Positions 13,216 to 20,807 of a stretch of 36,924 bases of DNA are shown here, one piece after another. Under the pieces are notes generated by a model that worked only from the letters and a program-made list of their open reading frames with translations, ran no database searches and was not told the origin of the DNA. The stretch lies in IMG/VR virus record IMGVR_UViG_3300042731_004526, positions 1 through 36,924 of that record. One strand, 5' to 3'. The stretch's first letter is position 1, and each line of letters starts with the position of its first letter. Source of the DNA: a virus. The translations under genes and the position numbers were made by a program.

Positions 13216-13301
13216 TGTACGCTCCTTGTGAGTGCTACTGTGATTGAGCGCCTCGCTCTTGGTCGGGTTGGGGCGCTCTTTTGTTTTATTAGAAATAGAC
13301 A

Positions 13302-13502
13302 TTAATCACTAAAATAATGGCCTTGTAAGCTACCTTCTTCATTGACCCGAACCTCTTTAACGAAAGGAAGTAACTGCTTGGCGTGCCGAATTGCCTCATT
13401 CCAATCATTGTGTGACCATTTGACGGCTGGCCGTTCTTCCCAAGTTGCATCTGGATTATAATCCAGATGATCTTTTCCCTTAACCTTAAATTCAAATATC
13501 AT
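13302..13502 (-). CDS. Hypothetical protein, 66 aa, first gene of second early operon
   Basis: The product (MIFEFKVKGKDHLDYNPDAT...) mixes beta and helix and ends FVKEVRVNEEGSLQGHYFSD. AGGAGG lies six bases before the ATG, and a strong promoter is at 13544-13571. Being first under a tightly controlled promoter, it may be abundant early in infection. No family is recognised. Confidence 0.6.
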   Translation of the reverse strand: MIFEFKVKGKDHLDYNPDATWEERPAVKWSHNDWNEAIRHAKQLLPFVKEVRVNEEGSLQGHYFSD

Positions 13503-13526
13503 TTTTACCTCCTGTATAAATGAAAT

Positions 13527-13605
13527 TTACTATTGTTAGTAATATTATATCAAATTATGGGTAAATGTCAACCCTTTTAACCTTAAACTTTACTAACAAT
13601 AATAA
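13527..13605. promoter_or_regulatory. Pair of inverted 16-bp operators
   Basis: TTACTATTGTTAGTAA (13527-13542) and TTACTAACAATAATAA (13590-13605) are inverted copies of each other with one mismatch, and each is itself a near palindrome. One covers the start-site region of the leftward promoter and the other lies between the two divergent promoters. They are the obvious binding sites for the XRE protein encoded at 13671. Confidence 0.65.
13544..13571 (-). promoter_or_regulatory. Leftward promoter of the second early operon
   Basis: Minus-strand TTGACA (13571-13566) and TATAAT (13549-13544) are both consensus, with a 16-base spacer. It would drive 13302-13502 and the genes down to 11538. Confidence 0.75.
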
Positions 13606-13612
13606 AAATATA

Positions 13613-13641
13613 TTGACAGGCAAAAAAAAATGTAGTATCTT
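13613..13641 (+). promoter_or_regulatory. Rightward promoter of the third XRE gene
   Basis: TTGACA (13613-13618) and TATCTT (13636-13641) have a 17-base spacer containing an A9 run. A TGTAGT...ACTACA inverted repeat (13631-13655) overlaps the -10 and start region. The transcript carries AGGAG before ATG 13671. Confidence 0.65.
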
Positions 13642-13670
13642 AAATAGAGACTACATAGGAGCGTACAATT

Positions 13671-13901
13671 ATGATCCGCTGGCGTATTCGTGATTTAATG
13701 GAAGCCCGGCATACCGCAACGGGCGAGAAGATGACTTACGAGAAAATATCCCAGGCTACCGGCATTTCCCCCAACACGCTTTCGGCGCTGGCCACCGGCA
13801 AGGCCAAGCAAGTTGGCATTGAAACGACCATCGAGCGCCTGCTTGACTTCTTTGGCTGCGAGCCGAATGATTTAATTATCAAAATAAACAATCAATCTTG
13901 A
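13671..13901 (+). CDS. Short XRE-family regulator, 76 aa
   Basis: The whole protein is one helix-turn-helix domain of the XRE/YozG-like type: MTYEKISQATGISPNTLSAL then ATGKAKQV and TIERLLDFFGCEPNDLI. It has no extra dimerisation or sensor domain. AGGAGCGTACAATT precedes the ATG. It is divergent from the operon starting at 13502 and ends by overlapping, tail to tail, the last late gene. It probably represses its own and the opposing promoter through the palindromes at 13527-13605. Confidence 0.75.
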   Translation: MIRWRIRDLMEARHTATGEKMTYEKISQATGISPNTLSALATGKAKQVGIETTIERLLDFFGCEPNDLIIKINNQS

Positions 13902-14281
13902 GCATACAAATACCTGACCGCCATCGCCAGCGTCTTGAGTAGTAATGTCTCCTGTGCCGCCTTCCGGTTCTCAATCGCCGTCAATAAATCCCCCGCCGGC
14001 AATTCAATCAACAATTTTGCATTGGGGTTGTCAACCAAGAATTGCTTGGCCTCGTAACGTACCCACCGAAAATCCAATGGATCAAAGACATCTCCGCGCG
14101 CCTGCGCTGCCGCAAATAACTGCGTTTCCCTGGCCTCAAGTAACGGTAATAAATCCCCATTTTCCGGTAAACCACCAACCCGCCAAAAGTAGGCATCCTG
14201 GCCGTCATCTATCACAATCTCCACGGCGCGAGTGACAACTTTCTCAAATTCAGTCGTAGTCATTTTTATTATTGTTATCAC
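13892..14281 (-). CDS. Hypothetical protein after the tail fibre, 129 aa
   Basis: This is the last gene of the late operon, so it may assist the fibre (chaperone or attachment) by position. The sequence is helical and acidic (TEFEKVVTRAVEIVIDDGQD, LLPLLEARETQLFAAAQARG). The GTG at 14281 overlaps the preceding stop; ATG 14263 (MTTTEFEKV) is an alternative start. No family is recognised. Confidence 0.55.
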   Translation of the reverse strand: MITIIKMTTTEFEKVVTRAVEIVIDDGQDAYFWRVGGLPENGDLLPLLEARETQLFAAAQARGDVFDPLDFRWVRYEAKQFLVDNPNAKLLIELPAGDLLTAIENRKAAQETLLLKTLAMAVRYLYAQD

Positions 14282-16704
14282 CCTATGGTCACCCCTTCCC
14301 CGAATAGCCTCAATACAAAAGTTCCAGTATTACTTCCCGATGCCGTCCAGCTAGAACAAAATCTATCACTAATGATTGATACGGCTACAAAATTAGTTGA
14401 GCCAAACATATTCGCAACTGGCGCTCGAAAATTATTTCGCTTTGAGGCTGCATAAGCCTCGTATGGATGAATCAAAACCAATTCGCCGCCTGCACCAGTA
14501 TCCCGATAAGCCGCATACGCAGAAAAATATGCAGAATCCGCCGCCACACCAGAGACAAATTCAAAATCAGCATAGTATGCCCCGTGACTATTGTCGGTAT
14601 TTGTTTGACTACGAATAGTAATAGTATCGCCAACTTGCGAGCTGGCCGGGTAAGCGGTTACAAAATCAATGGTATTTGTACCTGTAGTGCAATTTGAAAT
14701 TAGCGCATCTGTTCCGCGAGTAGTATTATGTAATACCATTTTAGCAATCTGACTCGTGGAAGCTGGCACTAGATTCGCCTCGTCACCGCTCGAAGGAGCA
14801 TTATAAGTAATTGTATCGGCATCGACCAGACTGGCAATCGTCGCCACAAAATCAAGATCGCTTAAACTACCGCCTTTATAAATGTCATTAGAAGTGGTAT
14901 TAGTAATCAAATGATAGACCAGATTACCATCACTGGCATCTCGCATTTTGCCGTTGCTGTCAAAATACCAGCCTCTAATCGTGGCGCTGCTGGCCGCCGT
15001 CAGCGTTCCGGTAATTCGTGGCCCAAATAGCTCAAGCGTTGCATTGGCCCCCGTTGCGGTTACATCGCCGGTATAATCACCACCGTAAACCTGCGTTGTT
15101 GTGCCAGTGGCGCTATCGTCTACGTAAAGCGCATAATTAGTACCGCCACCGCTGGCCTCACCCAGGCAATCGATCAATTTGACATCAGAACGATAGATAC
15201 TAATAGCTGTCGCCGTGCCGCTGGTCGCCGTTGATTTGCCCTTGACGTTAATACAAGTTACATCGGCCCCGCCACTTGAGCCAATGCGCAGAGCAATGCG
15301 CCCGCCAGTGGCCGTATTTTCGACATTGAAATCCTGCAAGACATTGGTGCCATCATTCAGGATTAAAGTCTGTAAGCCGGTGCCGGTTAGTACCGAGACA
15401 TCAATACCTGAGCCTCGAATATCGGCCCCATCCGCCACGCTTTCGGCGGTGCTGGTTTGACTGCCTTCGCCAATAATGGCCTGGTCACCAGCGCCCAGGG
15501 CGGCATTGGCTAAAGTCCAGGAAGCATATTCGGTTGTGGATATATTAACTTTGCCAGCATCGGCCCAAATATTAGAGCCGCCACCACCTCCACCAATATC
15601 CTCCCAAACTGCCCCAGTGTAACGCCTCAAACCCGGATTACCAGAATCGGTATTTGTGCCGTCATCCAGATAGATATCGCCGGTGCTGGGCGTAGAGGGA
15701 GCTGAACTACGCTCCGTTAGATTCATTGGTGGGTAAACCGAGCTGTCAACGAACGTCAGTTGCCCCGTCGATTTCTGATAAACCCCTCGAATCGTGCCAC
15801 CTCCCACCACCGAATTAGGGGTGCCGGTGAAAACCGGTACTGAATTGAGAATAATCGTCCCAGAGGCATTATCAATTGGCGCATTACCCACATACTGACC
15901 GCCATAAATATTCACAGTTGAGGTAGTTGACACACCGATGTCACTGGTATTAGTTGTTGATATTCCAGTTATATCACAATTAATCAAATCTTCTCCAGAT
16001 AACAACTCCAGACTAGTAGCATGTCCACCGAAAACATTATGCGCTAGAATTTTGACTTGAATCAAAGTGGCCGATGTGCCTTTGGCAGCATACATCCGCC
16101 CGGTATAATCAGCCACATTTTTAATCGTTAAATTAAATACCGAGCAGGTGCTAAAGCTGCACGCATAGTCAATTTCATCAGTTGTAGTATCCAAAATTGT
16201 AATATCAATGCCGCTACCAATCAGGTGTACTCCTACCGGAAAATCCTGCTCATCGCAAGCAAATGTACCTTCTCCAAAAACCACCGCATCACCCGAAGCA
16301 GGCGAGGCAGCGATGACATCAGCTATGGTGTCGTATTCGGTTGAGGTATTTTCACTGATATCCCAATGCATTAGTTTGCCCGGTTGAGGCCAGACATTGC
16401 CACCGCTGCCAGGTGCCGCCCCGGTACCACCAAAACCGTAAACCTCGAATAACTTCCGGTCGGCAAAATATAGCACGTCCACATAATCATCGACCGCCAC
16501 GCCTGCGTATTGGCCTCGCCAGCGGCATCGCTGCTGATTATGCTGGCCGCAAACCGCCTCAATCCAGCCGTTATCGGTGGCGTACAAATCCTTATCGGTC
16601 ACGCTTTTGACCACGCAGCCGGGTATAAATTCCGGCGGGGTAAAGCGGGCCTTGATCGTTTCGGCCAGCTTTTTGGTATCTCTAAGTAGATCAGGTTTAG
16701 GCAT
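14278..16704 (-). CDS. Tail fibre / receptor-binding protein with repeated beta-helix domains
   Basis: The 808-residue protein starts with a small beta-barrel-like domain (residues ~25-95, GCVVKSVTDKDLYATDNGWI...) that probably attaches to the tail tip. Two similar right-handed beta-helix modules follow: one around residues 105-300 and one around 380-560. Both contain the pattern GD(A/Q)xxxGEG...GSGID. A Gly6 linker and the phage-fibre phrase GDIYLDDGTNTDSGNPGLRR separate them. The C-terminal ~200 residues are a distinct globular, Ala/Tyr-rich tip likely to bind the receptor. No catalytic lyase residues can be assigned. It ends the structural cluster downstream of the tail-tip genes. Confidence 0.75.
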   Translation of the reverse strand: MPKPDLLRDTKKLAETIKARFTPPEFIPGCVVKSVTDKDLYATDNGWIEAVCGQHNQQRCRWRGQYAGVAVDDYVDVLYFADRKLFEVYGFGGTGAAPGSGGNVWPQPGKLMHWDISENTSTEYDTIADVIAASPASGDAVVFGEGTFACDEQDFPVGVHLIGSGIDITILDTTTDEIDYACSFSTCSVFNLTIKNVADYTGRMYAAKGTSATLIQVKILAHNVFGGHATSLELLSGEDLINCDITGISTTNTSDIGVSTTSTVNIYGGQYVGNAPIDNASGTIILNSVPVFTGTPNSVVGGGTIRGVYQKSTGQLTFVDSSVYPPMNLTERSSAPSTPSTGDIYLDDGTNTDSGNPGLRRYTGAVWEDIGGGGGGSNIWADAGKVNISTTEYASWTLANAALGAGDQAIIGEGSQTSTAESVADGADIRGSGIDVSVLTGTGLQTLILNDGTNVLQDFNVENTATGGRIALRIGSSGGADVTCINVKGKSTATSGTATAISIYRSDVKLIDCLGEASGGGTNYALYVDDSATGTTTQVYGGDYTGDVTATGANATLELFGPRITGTLTAASSATIRGWYFDSNGKMRDASDGNLVYHLITNTTSNDIYKGGSLSDLDFVATIASLVDADTITYNAPSSGDEANLVPASTSQIAKMVLHNTTRGTDALISNCTTGTNTIDFVTAYPASSQVGDTITIRSQTNTDNSHGAYYADFEFVSGVAADSAYFSAYAAYRDTGAGGELVLIHPYEAYAASKRNNFRAPVANMFGSTNFVAVSIISDRFCSSWTASGSNTGTFVLRLFGEGVTIG

Positions 16705-17740
16705 TTTCGGCTTCCAATGTCAAAATCGTTTTGGCGGTAAAATCGGTCATCGCCTCGACTTTGATTTGATGCACCCAAAAATATTTCGTCGACCAGCTCA
16801 CCCCATCGGCGGCGCTGCTGTAGGTAATGGCTACCCGGTCCAGCAAATCCAGCATTAGACCGATCGCTCCGGGCAAAACGGCGGTGACGCGGTGGCCCCG
16901 GTTCTCGAATTTGTAAACCCTTTCGGCAATCGTCGCCATCAGCGTGTCGGCGGTGGCCAGGTAGCCCAGCCGGGTAATGATCGGGCCGGGGTCGGGATTG
17001 GTCGGATATTTGCCGGTAATCTGTAAGCCGCGGGGCGTGATCCCCTGGATTTTGACCTGGCCGATTTGCTCCGTGTTCAGCCGTTCGATGGTCAACGGCT
17101 CCAGTAGCAGGCCGCTGGTAATCGTCAACACCGGGTCGGGCAGCGTCGCGCCAAACATCGGATGAGGGATGTAATTAAGCTGATTGGCCTTATCGACATA
17201 GAGCAAATAAAAATCGATCTCGGCAATCTCTTGCAGCCGCCGCCAGAAATTGCCCTGCTTAACCTCGTACTCATCCACGGCGCTACTGTTGGCGCTGTCG
17301 ATATTGAGGGTGATGATCCCTTCGGGCCAGACATCCTCTACCAGATTGCAATGCCCGTATTCGCCCGTTTTGCCCAAGCAATGCTCTACAATATCGGCCA
17401 GGGTCATACTGGTGATCTGGTGGGCGTTAGCGGGCGAGGCTTCGCTCTTGAAAAATATACCTTGAATCTCGCCCCGCTTCAAAAATTCCTGAGCGGTAAA
17501 GGCATTGAACGGCGCCTCGCTCGATTGAAATATCTTCTCCCAGGGGTCGGGTAGCAGGTGGCCGTAAAACGCCGCCCGCGGCTGATTCTCCCAACCGCTG
17601 GAGGTGTACAAGTCGAACCAGACCTCGATTTGCTGGTAGAAGTCCAGCCGGTCGGCGTCGCCAAAGACCGCGCCGCTGGCCTGCCAGCCGCCATCCTCGA
17701 CACTGGCTTCGATCCGCCCGAGCAGGTCAATCGAGGCCAT
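16697..17740 (-). CDS. Tail hub / baseplate-like protein
   Basis: ATG 17740 shares a base with the preceding stop (TGATG), fixing the start. The 347-residue protein has an N-terminal beta-barrel-like part (VWFDLYTSSGWENQPRAAFY), a segment SMTLADIVEHCLGKTG and a region (FWRRLQEIAEIDFYLLYVDK) reminiscent of gpD/gp27-type tail hub proteins, where a small helical unit precedes the second barrel. A C-terminal beta domain closes it (AAVLPGAIGLMLDLLDRVAI recalls hub barrel strands). It would form the tail tip ring to which the fibre attaches. Family assignment is by position and overall plan. Confidence 0.6.
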   Translation of the reverse strand: MASIDLLGRIEASVEDGGWQASGAVFGDADRLDFYQQIEVWFDLYTSSGWENQPRAAFYGHLLPDPWEKIFQSSEAPFNAFTAQEFLKRGEIQGIFFKSEASPANAHQITSMTLADIVEHCLGKTGEYGHCNLVEDVWPEGIITLNIDSANSSAVDEYEVKQGNFWRRLQEIAEIDFYLLYVDKANQLNYIPHPMFGATLPDPVLTITSGLLLEPLTIERLNTEQIGQVKIQGITPRGLQITGKYPTNPDPGPIITRLGYLATADTLMATIAERVYKFENRGHRVTAVLPGAIGLMLDLLDRVAITYSSAADGVSWSTKYFWVHQIKVEAMTDFTAKTILTLEAENA

Positions 17741-19404
17741 CAGCGCGATACCTCCACCCAATTGATCGTACCCAGCGCCGTGCCGCCGGCGTCCGTCATC
17801 GTAACGCCCCAATTGGGCGACCAATACGCCGAGCCGCCCGCGGTCCCGGCAAATAAAATCTCATTGTCTCTCACAGGATGCCGTCCCGCCGCCCGCACGC
17901 CCTGCGTGGCATCGCCCAGCTTGACCCAATTGGCCGTGCCTTCGGGTGTGGTGTAAACGTCGTCATCGGAGAAGGCCACCACTAGATCATCATTCTTCAG
18001 CGGGTCGATCATCGCCGCCGTCATAAATTTGGCCGTTCCCCAGGTGGCCGTGCCGGGGCCGATGTCCTGCCAGCCCAGCGTGCCGTTGAGGTCGTTATAA
18101 TGGATCTGTGAATTGTTCCAACTCGACATCCCGCCGCCGTAGCCGTACACCACGTTATCCGCCCCGATTTTGACCAGCGGATAAAGCCCGGCGGTCAGGT
18201 CGTCCGGGTCGGTATAGTTGGCCGTGCCAAAGTTCCAAGAGTTTTGCAGGGTTAAAGTCGATTGGTCAAAATATTTCAGTTTAATCGTATTGCCCTCAAT
18301 CGCCGTCAGATAGATATTTTCCTGATCGGCGCTGATGCCCAGATAGCGTATTTCATCATTAGTTGCGATTGTAAACGCCTGAATCCCAAACGTCGAGCCG
18401 CCGTCATCATAGCAGGCCACGCCTTGCCCATTGTGAACCTGGCAAACGCCAACGATACCAGATGGCGCGCCGGAACTTAATTCCTCCGCATCGCTGGCCA
18501 GGCTCAGGGTCGTACCCGAGATTGTGCCTGACTCCAAGTATAGGGCGCTATCATCTCCGACATAGGAAATTACGAAATAACCGCTGGCCATAATTACCGC
18601 ATCGTGAAACAGTAGAGCCGTGCCCGATTTTAACAGCGTTTCTGAACCGACGCTGGAAATGGTATTACCGGAAAAGGTCACGATCCGATAATAGATATCA
18701 CCGTCGGAATCGGAGTATACCAGCGAAAAATGGGTACTATCGAGGGCCATTGCTACTATATCACTGGCCGACTCAAACGAAGATGTTACCGAGGGCGTGC
18801 CCACCGAAACGGTACCCAATGTTTGCGAGGCCAATACCAGATACAACTCTGAAGCGCCATTATCATAACCAATGCATACCGCCCGGTCAGTATCAACTTT
18901 GTAAGCTCCCTCTGGATCACCGGTGAAGGTCGCTCCAATTGCTACCTCGCCCGCTCCATCCGCCCCCGCAGCGGTAAAAGCGCGGGCGTAATTCGTGCCA
19001 CCGGTGCCATAGAAGCCGATACCATAATCAGCCTGCACTTCGATATTAACCGCATTATCAAATTGCCCGGCAGTTACAATTGCCGTGTAATCTACTGTAG
19101 GGAAATTAAGTGAAACGTAATCAAGTTCCTGAATGGAACTATTCGTACTAGCATTCTCTAAGATGTTAGTCACATCCGCTGCAAAATGCGCCCCGTAACA
19201 TCGCTTGAAGCCCGCCGACCAGCCTTCGGTGGTGGTTGAACCCAGAGTCAATGTACCGCCGGTCGTCAGGGTGCCCAAAAACATCACAAAGTTGCCGCTT
19301 TGACCCGACATCACGTGGAAGATGTCGCCCGTCAATTTTTTAATCTGTCCGGCCTGATTGATCGAGCCGGGTGCCGAATCAGTATTACCTAATGTAATCG
19401 CCAT
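17740..19404 (-). CDS. Beta-propeller-like minor tail protein, 554 aa
   Basis: The sequence consists of repeated ~45-residue beta units rich in Asp, Gly, Ser and Thr, many with SxDGDIYYRI or GDDSALYLESG patterns, as in BNR/propeller proteins. The C-terminus contains GTANWVKLGD and NPNWGVTMTDAGG-like elements similar to those in the adjacent 19405-20265 protein. The N-terminus (MAITLGNTDSAPGSINQAGQ) is a probable tail-docking end. It is likely an exposed tail-tip protein, possibly carbohydrate-binding. Confidence 0.6.
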   Translation of the reverse strand: MAITLGNTDSAPGSINQAGQIKKLTGDIFHVMSGQSGNFVMFLGTLTTGGTLTLGSTTTEGWSAGFKRCYGAHFAADVTNILENASTNSSIQELDYVSLNFPTVDYTAIVTAGQFDNAVNIEVQADYGIGFYGTGGTNYARAFTAAGADGAGEVAIGATFTGDPEGAYKVDTDRAVCIGYDNGASELYLVLASQTLGTVSVGTPSVTSSFESASDIVAMALDSTHFSLVYSDSDGDIYYRIVTFSGNTISSVGSETLLKSGTALLFHDAVIMASGYFVISYVGDDSALYLESGTISGTTLSLASDAEELSSGAPSGIVGVCQVHNGQGVACYDDGGSTFGIQAFTIATNDEIRYLGISADQENIYLTAIEGNTIKLKYFDQSTLTLQNSWNFGTANYTDPDDLTAGLYPLVKIGADNVVYGYGGGMSSWNNSQIHYNDLNGTLGWQDIGPGTATWGTAKFMTAAMIDPLKNDDLVVAFSDDDVYTTPEGTANWVKLGDATQGVRAAGRHPVRDNEILFAGTAGGSAYWSPNWGVTMTDAGGTALGTINWVEVSR

Positions 19405-20265
19405 TTATAAACTTTCCCACGTCACCGTGCCGCTGGTATCCGTTCGCATTTCCGCCGCATTATCGGTATACAGTACCCAGCTTCGCCATTCCGCCGTACC
19501 ATTTTGCCAGGTGCCGATAGCAAACAATCGATCCCCCACAAAATGAAGTTTGCGCCAATCAATTGAGCCGACATCGGGCGCGGGATCATCCGCCCAGCTA
19601 TTGGTGATCGTTCCCGGCGTCTTGTCGGCCCAACTCGCCCCGCCATCATTCGATACGTGAATGGTGTATTGATTGGCCCGCCAAACCGTTTTGCTGGCCT
19701 CCGGTAGCGCCTGCGTCGCCGGGTCGATCTTGACATCATAGGTGGTCAAATCGCTGCCTGACAAACCATCGTTTTTATCCGTCCAGGTAATCGTGCCTTC
19801 GGTGTTGGTATAGAATACGCCGCTGGTCGTGGCTGCGTAGCCGGCGAACGTTTCATCCATTACCACCAATTCTTTCCGGGCCGGTGTCGATTGTAGCCCG
19901 GTGCCATCGGTCACGATCAATTGGATGGTATAAGTCCCGGCCGTGGAATAATTGAGCGTGCCGGCGGAGACGGTGCCGCTGGCGGGGGAGTGGCTCTCGA
20001 AGGTCCAGGCGTAAGAGGCAATCGAGCCGTCCGGGTCATAGGAGGCGGTGCCGGTATAATCGACATCACCATTGACCAAAGCCGGATTGGGATCAAGCTC
20101 GATGATGGCCACCGGCTCTTTGCCGGCGCTGAGGCCCAGGGCGTTGGGGTCATCGCAGCAAAAAAAGCGGGGCGTGAAAACCGGCCCCAATTCGCTATCA
20201 AATTTCCAGGCCGTGGCGTCGGCCAATTTGGTGACAAGATCATCACTGAACGGCGTTGTAGCCAT
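19405..20265 (-). CDS. PKD-domain minor tail protein, 286 aa
   Basis: Residues ~50-135 form a PKD/Ig-like domain: GTASYDPDGSIASYAWTFES and then STAGTYTIQLIVTDGTG are diagnostic. The C-terminal ~150 residues (VFYTNTEGTITWTDKNDGLS, HVSNDGGASWADKTPG) are BNR/sialidase-like repeats without an apparent active site. Phages use PKD and Ig-like domains to bind cell-surface sugars weakly. It overlaps the next gene's region by a shared base and belongs to the tail-tip set. Confidence 0.7.
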   Translation of the reverse strand: MATTPFSDDLVTKLADATAWKFDSELGPVFTPRFFCCDDPNALGLSAGKEPVAIIELDPNPALVNGDVDYTGTASYDPDGSIASYAWTFESHSPASGTVSAGTLNYSTAGTYTIQLIVTDGTGLQSTPARKELVVMDETFAGYAATTSGVFYTNTEGTITWTDKNDGLSGSDLTTYDVKIDPATQALPEASKTVWRANQYTIHVSNDGGASWADKTPGTITNSWADDPAPDVGSIDWRKLHFVGDRLFAIGTWQNGTAEWRSWVLYTDNAAEMRTDTSGTVTWESL

Positions 20266-20618
20266 TAGATCACCACCAATACCCGCATTTCCACGCCCCG
20301 CACCAGGCCGCCCGGCGGCGCGTCAATCGCCCGGATTCGCTTCGATACCACGCCGCTGTTATAAGTCGTGCCGCTGGCCTCTTTCATCGTTTCAAAGCGG
20401 GCGGGCAAAACGATGCTGGTCAAAGTTTGATTTTCGTAGGTTGACCAATTCCAATTGACCGTGCCGCCGTTATCGACCGGGGCGCGCAGCGTCACTGCTT
20501 CATAAGCGCCAATCGCCTCGGAGCCGTCCAACTTGCCGCCGATGATATTGGACTCCCAATCGACGCTGGCCGGCTGGGGGTTCAGGGTGGTGCCGTTGAT
20601 CTGTACTGTTACCGCCAT
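20265..20618 (-). CDS. Tail-tip protein, 117 aa
   Basis: ATG 20618 (MAVTVQINGTTLNPQPASVD) is chosen; the longer reading to 20672 runs through the opposite-strand gene. The protein is beta-rich and lies directly after the tape measure gene in transcript order, the place of distal-tail proteins. It is shorter than usual Dit proteins. Identity rests on position. Confidence 0.55.
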   Translation of the reverse strand: MAVTVQINGTTLNPQPASVDWESNIIGGKLDGSEAIGAYEAVTLRAPVDNGGTVNWNWSTYENQTLTSIVLPARFETMKEASGTTYNSGVVSKRIRAIDAPPGGLVRGVEMRVLVVI

Positions 20619-20621
20619 AAG

Positions 20622-20630
20622 TGATATAAT
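20622..20630 (+). promoter_or_regulatory. Extended -10 promoter for the small membrane-protein gene
   Basis: TGATATAAT fits TGnTATAAT. Six bases separate the TATAAT from ATG 20637, so the mRNA would be leaderless. No strong -35 is present at the usual distance. Confidence 0.6.
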
Positions 20631-20636
20631 TCCTGT

Positions 20637-20807
20637 ATGACTAAAGAATTGAAACGCCTGCAGCCTAAGCAAAATGAGCTAAATTTCCGCCAGGGCTTCA
20701 ACTTTGGAATGGGTTTGTTCACCGCTCTAATCCTGTTCCTGTTTCTCATCATTCCAATGCTGCTTTGCGGCGTGGCGGTGATGCTGGCCGCCATCGGCCA
20801 AACCTAA
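20637..20807 (+). CDS. Small plus-strand membrane protein (moron), 56 aa
   Basis: This frame reads MTKELKRLQPKQNELNFRQG followed by a long hydrophobic stretch (FTALILFLFLIIPMLLCGVA and beyond), giving one or two transmembrane helices behind a basic, cytoplasmic N-terminus. It is on the opposite strand to the tail operon, has its own extended -10 promoter and no Shine-Dalgarno. It fits exactly between the tail-tip gene (starts 20618) and the tape measure gene (stops 20804), with overlapping stops. This is the pattern of a moron expressed in lysogens. Small membrane morons often mediate superinfection exclusion; that role here is inference. Confidence 0.65.
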   Translation: MTKELKRLQPKQNELNFRQGFNFGMGLFTALILFLFLIIPMLLCGVAVMLAAIGQT

